A stretch of DNA of 64,000 bases from Strigamia acuminata (Eukaryota; Arthropoda; Chilopoda; Geophilomorpha; Linotaeniidae): positions 50,538,581 to 50,602,580 of the forward strand of contig OX442314.1 in NCBI GenBank assembly GCA_949358305.1, in the 5' to 3' direction. Each line of letters begins with the position of its first letter. Position 1 is the stretch's first letter. A model generated the notes under the pieces. It was not told the origin of the DNA, made no database searches, and saw nothing but the letters and a program-made list of their open reading frames with translations. Both the position numbers and the translations under genes were made by a program. Below, in pieces: positions 1 through 9,147 of this stretch.

Positions 1-812
1 CATTTTTGCCAAAATAGCAAAACTACCTTTGATTTTGTGATTGTGTATTTTTTCTGTTTTGTGTTTTTGCAATTATGCACATGATTGGTGGAACTGATAT
101 CATGTGACAAATCCAAAAGTGCAAAATTGCTAAAGTTGCAAAATTACAAAATTGCTTAATTAATGAAACCCCCTATTGTTACCATAAGAGTATTTGCAGT
201 TTTTATGTTCATTTGTAAAACGAAATCTTTGTTCAAGCTTTTTTCCAAAAAAATGGTTTCATTGACACCAAAAAGGCTGCAGGGATAAATAATGCAGGTA
301 GCATCGAGAAAGACAGGATCGATATTTTTTATTTGAAATTATATAGATTAATCATCCATTTAAATAAAACAATAAAAAAAAGAATTAATATTTGCATATA
401 TGTGATGGTAATGTAATTTTAACTTTTTTCTTTTTGAAAAATTTCCTAACCTAATGATGCCTGCTATGTCCAGTGTTGCACTGCTACGAAGAAGTGAACT
501 GTTGAAGTGAACTAATGGCAGCAGTTACTTATATACCTAGGAGAAGCACACTGCTATACCGCTACGATGCTGAAACGTAGCAGTATAGCAGTGTACTGAC
601 TGCTACGTCACTAAAACGTAGCGGTCGCTGTACTGATATGTCGCTAAAACGCATCGGTCGGTACACCAATACGTCGCTATACTCGCTAACAGTAACTTTT
701 CTATTATTATGAAATTATCATTATAAATTTTAAATTTTAATATAAGTTACTTGTAATGAAATTTTCTGTTTGAGGGCTTGCTATAAGTTGGAAATTTCTT
801 AAAGTATCCCAT
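1..812. other. AT-rich non-coding stretch
   Basis: No convincing gene is seen. Bases 545-700 hold short imperfect repeats of the CTACG-TCGCTAAAACG type ('GTAGCGGTCGCTGTACTGA'-like). The same vocabulary returns at 6600-6905, so both may be relics of one low-complexity repeat. The rest is AT-rich with runs of A and T. Confidence 0.5.
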
Positions 813-1080
813 GTGATTTGATCATATATCCAGCCATAAATTGTTTGTCTTTCTTGGTCTGAAGAAGCCATGGTTGTCATCAATCAAACGAAGGTTTTTT
901 AGTTTAGGCCATTTAAAATTGATGTAATGACATGTGAAAGGACATGTAACGGGCCATGAGGTGCGTATAGTAAGAAAGCCGCCTCTGCTTCCGCTGCCAA
1001 GCAAGACCAACTGATGAACAAACTAGTGAATATGGCAACGAGATCAACGTGCGAATTACCAAATGTACAGTTGGATCTAT
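813..1080 (+). repeat. ~270-bp interspersed repeat, copy A
   Basis: This segment is repeated in the same orientation at 3652-3941, with a few substitutions and a roughly 20-base insertion in copy B. Both copies begin near GTGATTTG-TCATATATC and end near GGATCTAT. The family is not recognised. The short minus-strand ORF inside it (822-1010) is not conserved as protein between the copies, because copy B carries indels, so it is not called a gene. Confidence 0.8.
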
Positions 1081-2039
1081 TTGAAATTGTTTTGTATTTA
1101 ATTTTTTATTACAAAATTACAAAAGCACATACATTAAGACACATGGAACAAGTTTTGTTTTGGGAGAAATAGTTTTGACTTTTTTTTGTAAATTGTCATT
1201 GTTCCTTCTGCACACAGCCACAAAATGCCCCACACCCCCGACTGTAACTGGATCAATAAATTGAATTACTCCAGTAGCGGGATGTGGTTTTGTAGTGTGT
1301 CTAGTTCCTGCTGACAAATATTAATACTTATAATGTGCTGATTAAAAATATGTTGAAAGAGAAACACAATTGTGCATTTGGAGTCGATTGAATATAGATT
1401 TCCGTTTAACCAATTCATATTGAAATGTTTAAACAATGAACTTCGCTCGTTTAGTTTACAAATCTCTTCGTACACCTTTTCCCAATAGGGAGGTGGAGCC
1501 ATGTTTGGCCACAAGAGGGTCACTTCGGTGACCCACTATGTAAACGGGTTGTTCTATTTTCGATGTGTAAAGGGGGACGAAATAGATATTTGCATACTGT
1601 TTTAATTAAAACTCACTGTTCAATGTAACCCCTGTGTGTACGCATGCTTCTTTTCCAATCTGCCAAATTCAGTTTAAATCCTGTGCCATCGGTGATCTAA
1701 GGTAATTTCGAACAATTCCAAATACAAAATTGAGTTGCAACCGCAACACAAATCAATCGATTAAGATGAGGAAAATTCAATAAATACACTTGAATTTTCT
1801 CAATACAAAAAACACTTATTTATTCTTATTTGTGAATAACTCTAATTAAAGAAACACTTTACATGGAATAGAAATATTAAACGACTTGATAAAATTATAC
1901 AAAAAGGACTAGTAATTTAAAAATGATTTGTTAATGAAAATGGAAAAATGAACTGAAATCTTCAATGTTAACAACAATGACTTCTCATTGTTTACTGATG
2001 AACATAAAATGGCTGTAACGTCCATGCGACGTTACGTCG
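1081..2039. other. Non-coding, two weak overlapping minus ORFs
   Basis: Minus-strand ORFs at 1117-1317 and 1266-1523 overlap in different frames. Their peptides match no family I can name, and no splice or start context supports them. The rest (1524-2039) is AT-rich with no gene signal. I see nothing else to support. Confidence 0.35.
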
Positions 2040-2062
2040 GTGGCGGTAACTTCCGTGCGACG

Positions 2063-2230
2063 TTCACAAGCAGCCAGATCTGAAGGCAAGAAGTCAGGAA
2101 CTCTTTCGGAGTTGAACCAAACCTTATTAACCTGATATGGATAAAGTCGCTTGCAACAAATCTCGCAAATACTGACAGCAATAATGTTGATAGCTTTCTT
2201 GAAGTACAAGAAAGTCTGATCTGCAAGTCT
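2063..2230 (-). pseudogene. Helitron N-terminal (DUF6570-like) fragment
   Basis: The minus-strand peptide contains CEICCKRLYP, FNSERVPDFLPSDLAA and the start of a CER motif. The same order is seen at 24660-24790, where it continues into a longer Helitron-type domain. Here it stops right after the CER motif, in a GC-richer stretch with short ACGT-containing repeats (2020-2070), so it is truncated. Helitron replicases commonly carry this Cys-rich segment upstream of the Rep and helicase domains. Neither of those is present here. Confidence 0.6.
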
Positions 2231-2289
2231 AATCAGTCGTCTCTGGTGACAAACTTCAAATCTCTGCTCACGAGATTTGGAAGATTCAT

Positions 2290-3480
2290 TTGCATGTAAA
2301 TCATTTGCCAGTGAATTGTTACATCACACTGAGATTCAGTTTCTTTCTCTTTTTAAGCACCATGTTGTTGAATTGCCAAAAGATTTTCTCTTTGAATAAT
2401 GGTTTCACATTTAGCCATTTGGCGCTGAATCCAGTTGGACTAGACGTTCCTTACGGAAACTTGCAATGCGTCTGCAGCCGTGTGTGTCACAGGAGGAGGC
2501 GTCTTGGTCATGGGAAATCCACCTTCTGTTTTGGGGTGAGATGTGGAATATTATCTTCTATTTTCATAATTTTCCCGTGTGCACCGGCTCCTTGAAGCTT
2601 CGTATGGCCTTCGCAGAGGAGACCGGGTTTGTTCAAAAGATTCCCTGTGTTCAACTTGTCTCCCTGGTCGATATTCTGTCTCACGTGCTGGTCCAGACTC
2701 TCCAGGGTAATTTTACGAATGTTCTACTGATTCTGTCTTCTGTTTTAATAAAGTTAGAACTTGGATTAATACCTAGTTCTATTGTAACTTCCTGTACTAA
2801 ATGCTGCAAAGTCTGAAGGATGGCAACTTAAATTTATTAGCAGGTTGGAGGCTTTTGGACTGCAGTATATACTGGCTCCTTAGACCGGGTTTGTTCAAAA
2901 GATTCCCAGATCCAAGTTTCTCTTTGGTCGCGCTGGTTTATAGTAATTTACCGAATAGGCCTCTTCTGCTGATTCTGTCTTCTGTTTTAATAAAGTTAGA
3001 ACTGTGATTAATACCTAGTTCTATTGTAACTTTATGTACTAAACACTATAACGTCCAAATGGATGGCAACTTAAATAAATTCATTAGTCGGTTGTAGTCT
3101 TTTGGACTGCAGTGATATAAACTAAGAGCTAACATTTTACCTTCCTTTGATAATCGGATTTGTGTTTTTAACTTTCCATGCATTAAAATTTTGGATTTAA
3201 AAAAAGAAAGTGCAGGTTCTCTTAAAAAGTTTTGGCTGAGTTCCAAAAAGTCTATATAGTGAGGTGGTTGAATATCAGAATAGACCAGACATAGAAAAAA
3301 CAAGCTGTCAAGGAAAAATACTAAAGTTGTTAACTCGATAGCTGCACAGAAACGTTTATATAAAAGATATTAATGTAAGATAGAAAAAACTAAAGCTACA
3401 TAGATCGAAACAAAAACTAATCTAATCAAAAATAAAAAAGAATTGTTTGAGAATTTTAACAAGAAAATAATTTAAACCAA
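2290..3480. repeat. Interspersed repeat with internal ~242-bp duplication
   Basis: The family recurs at 24890-25719 and in part at 56390-56546. Inside this copy the stretch with TTCTGTCTTCTGTTTTAATAAAGTTAGAAC appears twice (from about 2726 and 2968), each followed by a 'CCTAGTTCTATTGTAACTT' segment and a TTTGGACTGCAGT block. Each AATAAA could act as a plus-strand polyadenylation signal, suggesting a once-transcribed repeat. In two copies it lies directly beside Helitron coding sequence on the other strand, so it may be the 5' flank of a Helitron lineage. The ORFs in it are not conserved. Confidence 0.65.
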
Positions 3481-3651
3481 AACCAAAATTTATGTAAAAA
3501 TCTAAAGAAATATTATTAGTCGATTGTTTTAAAGTCTTGCGCCACGACGACAAGTGATTAAAGTTTAACTTTTTTTGTCATGGTTTGACCCTTCACAGCA
3601 CACCATTGTTGTCTCAGTTGTGGTCGTGGCGCCTAGTCAAACAACAGGTGC

Positions 3652-3941
3652 GTGATTTGGTCATATATCGAGCCATAAATTGTTTGTTTTTCTTGGTCTG
3701 AAGAAGCCATGGTTGTCATTAATCAAACTGAAGGTTTTTTATTTTAGGCAATTTAAAAATGATGTAATGACATGTGAAAGGACATGTGACAAGCCATGAC
3801 GTGCGTATACGTAGTTGACAGGGCATAAGAAAGCCGCCTCTGCCCCCGCTGTAAAGCAAGACCAACTGATGAACAACAACAAACGAGTGAATTTGGCAAC
3901 GATATCAACGTGCGAATTGCCAAATGGACAGTAGGATCTAT
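3652..3941 (+). repeat. ~270-bp interspersed repeat, copy B
   Basis: Direct repeat of 813-1080. It differs by point changes and by an extra segment (around 3808-3826) absent from copy A. No coding content. Confidence 0.8.
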
Positions 3942-4196
3942 CCTTCGTCGGCGACTTTATTGAGCAGAAGGTGCCAAATTTGCTCTAAAATGGAGAAATC
4001 CTCCGCCCGGTTCGCTCCAAATCTTTGGTTTGCATGGTTGCAACGGGAGTTCTTCAGGCGTTAGGAAAGTCCAAACTCACATATTAAGCGTGGATAATGT
4101 ATCATGAAATGAACCGCTGGAGTTAAATCCAGTTTTAGATGTGATTTTCCAGGACTCTAAAAAGTCTTGTACAAGTGCTTCTAAATAACCACATTA

Positions 4197-4920
4197 GGCG
4201 CATTCGAAAACTAATTTGCACTAAACGACCAGTGCAACTGGTAGTGTAAATGTCAAGTTAAACGACCCAATTTTCGAGTATCAAAATAAATTTCTGTGCA
4301 AGATTCAGTGTAAATTCAAGTGTAAATATTAAATTAGTCCAAATAATAACCATAGTCATTATTGTTGTTGTTTACTCTAAAAAAAACAGGAGATTATAAA
4401 AACATGATTATAAAATGTAAATTTATTTTAATTATTTTTATCATTAATATTTATTTAAGAACGGGAATCGGCTGAACATCCGCCTCAATCGCACAAATGC
4501 GGCCGAACACCGGCCGCATTAGATCGCACAAACGCGGCCGAACGTCGGCCGAACGTCGGCCGCATTCGATTGTACAAATGCGGCCGAACGTCGGTCGAAC
4601 GTCGGCCGCATTCAATCGTACAAATGCGGTCGAACATCGGCCGCATTCGATCGCAAGAATGCGGCTAATACCTGCTACAAAATTGTTCTTGCGATCGACA
4701 TCGTTCCAACCGATCTAACGAAAATCCAAGATGGCTGCCAGCAAGACCCGATTTGTACGAGAAAACTCGTTGCACGGAGATTTTAAACGGAAACGTGGCG
4801 TACAGGCCGTTTCCGTTTAACCAGTTTACACGACATTTACACGAATTAATTCGTGTAAATGTCGTGTGAAAACGAGTGTAAACACGTTTACACTCGTTTA
4901 AATGACTTTTCGAATGCGCC
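4197..4920. mobile_element. TA-flanked MITE with 14-bp perfect TIRs
   Basis: The left end GGCGCATTCGAAAA (4197-4210) is matched exactly inverted at 4907-4920, and both ends abut a TA dinucleotide (4195-4196 and 4921-4922). This fits a non-autonomous Tc1/mariner- or PIF-type element of 724 bp. The interior has no transposase. It holds a tandem array of short palindromic GC-rich repeats (4491-4680), a CCAAGATGGCTGCC motif (4726-4739), and near the right end palindromes built from GTGTAAACG-type words. Some superfamilies with 3-bp target sites cannot be excluded, but the TA pair is exact. Confidence 0.8.
4491..4680. repeat. Palindromic GC-rich tandem repeat in MITE
   Basis: Three to four imperfect units read as GTACAAATGCGGCCGAACGT followed by CGGCCGCATTCGATC. 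Each unit is close to self-complementary (GCGGCCG...CGGCCGC). Unit length varies from about 47 to 63 bases. The 73-aa plus ORF over it is only the repeat translated. Confidence 0.75.
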
Positions 4921-5041
4921 TATTGTTCTTTACTCATAACATCTGAGAAAATAATGTTCAGGATATCTCTTAGTTTTAGATAAATATCAATCTAAATATT
5001 GTCTTCTTTTTTAATGGTATCTTTAATCATGAATGGGAAGT

Positions 5042-5345
5042 CTAAAAAAAACACCACATTTGTGAGGTACATCCAGAAATTCGTCTTTTGATACTCAAAT
5101 ACTTTTTCAAAACAGGAACTGGTTTGATTTTTTTGTCGCAGCTTTGGTTGGACTGGGGATGATGTCGAGGGGAGAACAAATGCTGAATGAAGGCGGCCAT
5201 TTCTGCTGACGCGAATTGTGTGCCATTGTCCGTGACCACCAATCCAGGTAGTGCATGAGCTGCCAAGGTTCGGTGGAAAGCGGTGATCAAGCAGCTGAAG
5301 TTGCTGCCTGCATGGGGGAAATCTCAATCCACGTCGATAAGGCTT
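5042..5345 (-). pseudogene. Retroelement integrase core fragment
   Basis: The minus strand encodes a short piece of a DDE integrase: the VVTDNGTQF motif around the second catalytic Asp, then a degraded HPQSN, and upstream (5300-5342) a W-I-E-I-SPM stretch in another frame. Those upstream residues precede the catalytic region in Ty3/gypsy-type integrases. After HPQSN the frame runs into unrelated sequence. It is a decayed LTR-retrotransposon remnant in the same orientation as the RT piece at 6267-6584, but with some 920 bp of other sequence between. Confidence 0.75.
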
Positions 5346-6266
5346 CTTTTTGTCTTTTTGTAAGTTTACTTATCACATACGTTCCTCTGGTTCAAACATT
5401 GTGGTGGTCACGCCTTGTCCTGGTCAAGAAGATGTTGGGGGGTGAGGCTGGTTCCACCAACGCGAGCACTGAGCTAACCCTGGTGGCGTAGTTGCCCAGA
5501 AGCGCCCTCAGGAGGGTGAGAAAGGAGGAATGCTAACTTAACTAGCCATAGGGGCTCTAGAAGCTAAGGCCCAGGTCTCAGGGGAGAAAGAGAGAAACAC
5601 ATCTGCTCAGTGTGAAATCAAGCTCTTTACTATATCAACAATACACATTTCATCACCAAAGAAACCTTAAAACAATAACAGCACTTAATCACAGCATCAT
5701 CTCATTATTAATAACAATAGCAGTTCATAGAAAAGGCTTAATTTAGGTTTAACATAGGAATATCTTAAAAACATGAAATAACATTAAAAACCTTAAGAAT
5801 AAGCACAACAAGAAGCAAACATTACATGAAAATGAAGAAATATACACAGTAAGTCAGAAATAACATAGGAAATGAGCAATAACAGCAATTTCAAGCAATT
5901 CTCAAAAAGTAGTTAAATCTCCATGGCAACAGTTCTGTTTAGGTTTAAAATCAAGTAAGCCTACTTTAACAAGGTTTATTTCCTACTCTAAACAAACATC
6001 AGCAAAAGTCCCGGGTTTTGGCACCAATTGTTAAATTAATAACTCCCAGCAATGGACTTTGTCGATAATATTTTCTATGAACTTGGATGTCGTCATCTAA
6101 AAATGAAGTGAGGCTTTCTAATTGGTTTTCCTGTAGATTAATTAACTGGTTCATCGTTGCTACTTGTTTCCTTAATTTTGTAGAAGTCAAAGTTTAGGGT
6201 TTGTTGGCTCAACATTCACGAGCTATTTTGGAAAGGATGTCACAACCTTTTTGAGGATGTTCTGAA
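5346..6266. other. Degenerate sequence with short repeat-encoded ORF
   Basis: Bases 5990-6190 (minus) encode a peptide with LESLTSFL-DDIQVHRKYYR that is shared, at about 80% by eye at nucleotide level, with 53480-53600. Both are remnants of one unidentified repeat-encoded protein. 5640-5990 is A-rich with no gene. The whole stretch may be the LTR/UTR part of the element that left the integrase and RT scraps on either side. Confidence 0.45.
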
Positions 6267-6584
6267 TTATTTCGTTGTGATGTAATAGAAGTGTTGGACT
6301 ACTTTGCAACACACGAAATTAAATGCGCGTTTCAATGATGGCGTAATTCTTGGCGATTTTGGTGTTGTAAAAGGCTTGCGCGTCGTCTGACACATTGAAC
6401 AATTTCGGTGAGTTCGGGTGAGTTTTTCGATCACCTCGGCAATAGTCGGCATGCGGTAGACTTTTAGATTCAATTTTTTGTTCAAAGGGCGAAGATCCAG
6501 TACTGCGCGACGCGGCGTGGTCACGTTAGCTGGGTTGTTCACGACAAACGTGCGAAATTGTTTTGCGATTTGGACGGCCGGCAA
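6267..6584 (-). pseudogene. Reverse transcriptase fragment (gypsy/BEL type)
   Basis: The peptide has RRAVLDLRPLNKKLN and YRMPTIAEVIEKL, the conserved early RT blocks that precede the first catalytic Asp, then jumps to TTPKSPRITPSLKRAF, which belongs further on. The section with the first catalytic motif is deleted or frame-shifted. No YxDD is present. Pseudogene remnant, minus strand. Confidence 0.75.
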
Positions 6585-6599
6585 ATCCCCAATTAGCGA

Positions 6600-6905
6600 C
6601 GGTGCTTTTAGCGACGGCAGTTTGTTGACGGGTACAGTTTAGCGACGCCGTAAATCGCTATAATGTACCCGTCGCTACGGTGACGACGCAGCAGTACTGC
6701 AGTGTACCGGTCGCTACGTCGCTAGAATGCAGCGGTCGCTAAAGTGATTGGTCGCAAATAAGTAGTGATCGCTATACTGACGGATCGCTAAAAAAAAACC
6801 CCGAATTACCTGGCTGTATTACTAAAAAGTACTAAACAGTACGTCGCTATACTGTACCGATTTTGTCGAAATTCGCTATTTGAATGGTCGCTATACTGAC
6901 CTTTT
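6600..6905. repeat. TCGCTA-rich short imperfect repeats
   Basis: The stretch is built from words such as GGTCGCTA, ACGTCGCTA, CAGTACTG and GCTATACTGAC in mixed order, like 545-700. No coding content. It could be a degenerate satellite. Confidence 0.5.
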
Positions 6906-7057
6906 CTGTGGGTGACGAGTCGGATAAAGGAATGTCGCACTCAACGTTCAGACATAAACCGAGTGGTGTGCTGTGAGTAAAAGCGGCGCTCGTGTTTTAT
7001 GGTGACTGCTCCTGTGTTATAATCATTACGTCTCGGTACAATCTCACAGCTATAGTA

Positions 7058-7571
7058 TACAGGGTGTCCCAAATGAACGAAGGAGACAAATCAGCTGAAA
7101 TAAAGCCAGCCATTGTGACCAAACTTAAATTTCTATTACAAAAATATTGAATTACTTAAATAAACGTATTCAAATGTGCATCATTATGCAAGTAAACAAG
7201 AAAAACCACTGCCTTTTTTTTAATGCTCAATAATTATTTTATCACAAGAATAAAAAATATCACTGTGCTGATTTTTTTTCTGATTTGTCTCCTTTTTAAA
7301 AAGAAAACATTTAACTTAGGATGACTAAGATAAGTTGGATAGTACTAATTTGATGGCGCTCTACAACTTTGTAATTGACTTTTTTGCTCTAACCTGATTG
7401 GTTTAGAAGTTAGCAATTGAATGACTTTGAAAATGGCCTGCAAGGTCAAATTTGATGACATCATTGGATTGCTCTCACCCAACTTCCTATATGATCGCTT
7501 CATCAAAGTTGGCCTAGATGCAATAGCTCAGGAAATATTTGACTGGCTTCGTTCATTTGGGACACCCTGTA
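7058..7571. mobile_element. 514-bp MITE with perfect 24-bp TIRs (TACAGGGTGTCCC...)
   Basis: The first 24 bases (7058-7081, starting TACAGGGTGTCCCAAATG) are exactly inverted at 7548-7571, and both ends abut TA (7056-7057, 7572-7573). This is typical of non-autonomous Tc1/mariner-like elements. The interior encodes nothing convincing. The 85-aa plus ORF at 7421-7678 runs out through the right TIR into flank. The foldback elements at 46301-47062 and 49081-49626 begin with the same TACAGGGTG end, so they may share a mobilising transposase. Confidence 0.85.
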
Positions 7572-7679
7572 TACAACCCCTGGACAAAACTCCTGCAACA
7601 GAGCAATTTTTTTACTCACTTCAAACTTTGGTGGCATCTAGCATCAAAACCGTGATAGCTAGAGCGACGAAACGTTAAA

Positions 7680-8091
7680 AATTGAAAAGCCCCATCTTTT
7701 TAGGTCAGATTCATTATCTAACATCAACTGAAAACATCTTTACTCAGTATGAAATAAACAAAAATAAAAATTACACTAGAGACAAAAGTCCTGCAACACA
7801 ACAAAATTGCAGGTGTTTGGTGAGTGCCTAAACCGGAGCAATTAAAATAAATAATTTTTCAAGTGGTATTAATGATTTTATGTGGAATAAAATCAGGATC
7901 ACCGCACAACCTAGATTCAAATAATTTTGATTTTTTTTTTTTTGTTTTGCTATTTTACGTATGAGTGCAGTGTTTTCCTGCAGTGTCGTTTGTTTTGTGC
8001 TAAAACGATTGGAAAAATTAATTTAGAAGAGTAAAAAAAACCTTTCTAAATTAATAATAAACTTAATTATTTTAGTTGTTATTTGTCTGTT
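7680..8091. other. AT-rich flank of element 1
   Basis: No gene seen. The last four bases, TGTT (8088-8091), are repeated at 21588-21591 and form the target-site duplication of element 1. Confidence 0.6.
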
Positions 8092-9111
8092 TGTCGCGCT
8101 CAACTCTAACCGTCGCTAACTCGTGGGTTGATTACTTAATTCGACTAACTCACTACCGCTTTGCTCAAGCGGTTTACCCAAAGAAATGATTACACAGATA
8201 TAAAAGGTAAAATATAATATAGATTTATTCTGTGGGACAATGTACAGATATATCTTATATATATATATATATAAAAGGTAGGTAAAAGGTAAATCGGAAT
8301 GGGTGAAGGGAAATGGAAAGGTAAAGGTATGATGAAAGCTGGCTGGAATCGGCGAGGTCGTCTGTTGTCTCGGTCGTGTCCAAGATGGCGTCCTCGTTGT
8401 GGCAACGTGGTGTCGTCTTGGGCCGGCGTGGCAATATGGCGTCCTCGGCTCGTCTCTGGCTGGTCCTTCGGGCTCACGCTGGTCGGGCGCGAGTGAATGC
8501 TTAGTTAAAAGGCTTACTTCGGGCTGTTGTCTAGGTTTTTGTGTGGTGTCCGGCGATCACACAGCGGCGGACTCTTCTGGCTCCCGGCGGTCACACAGCG
8601 GCGGGAACGCTCGTCGTGGTTTTACTGCAGTTTAGGCTTGTGCGACCGTTTGTCTGCACAACTCGCTAAACTGGAGTGGTTTTTACTATTTCTAGCTGGT
8701 GTGCTAAAATAGTGTGGTAATCTTATCTCGCAGGTTACTCTGCGGAGTTTGACACTGACCAAACGTACTCACGGTAAATTGTCCTTTGTCCTTGGTCAAT
8801 CCCAGTATATTTTACTTGGGCCTGATCTTGTAGGACGACGGGTTTACGTGTGTTTCTCGTTTGATGGTTGTGTTGGTTCTGCCCGCTCAGTGCAAGGCAC
8901 ATTCCTTTGCACAAAGCGGGGTTGACAGGTGACCGGAATCACCCAATGGTGGGGTGGACGAGCCATCCCCACTCCCTCAGGGCAGACGCCTGTCCATTGA
9001 CTAGATGTCAATGCACTGAGGGAAGGGAGACGCGCTTGCGGCTCCCCTTACACCCGAAACGAGGTCACGAGAGAAACTCTTCGTTGACCCCGGTCCAGTC
9101 GGGTCACAACA
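8092..9111 (-). repeat. Element 1 3' LTR
   Basis: It begins TGTCGCGCTCAAC and ends GGGTCACAACA on the plus strand, so on the transcribed minus strand it runs TG...CA in the usual way. It matches 20568-21587 at equal length, with no difference noticed. Minus-strand AATAAATCTATATT near 8220 is a plausible polyadenylation signal. It contains an (AT)n run at about 8258-8275 and a CCAAGATGGCG word (8380-8390). The plus-strand ORFs inside are not genes. Confidence 0.95.
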
Positions 9112-9122
9112 CTTCCCCCTCC
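9112..9122 (-). promoter_or_regulatory. Element 1 polypurine tract
   Basis: On the minus strand the bases directly before the 3' LTR are GGAGGGGGAAG, a standard polypurine tract that primes plus-strand DNA synthesis during reverse transcription. It lies 25 bp downstream of the third-ORF stop. Confidence 0.85.
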
Positions 9123-9147
9123 GAGCTCAGACCGTGGGGCTGAGCGA

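Noticed and set aside
8190-8477. 95-aa ORF in the LTR
   Set aside because: Lies within LTR sequence and repeats identically in both LTRs; hydrophobic tail comes from the (AT)n run.
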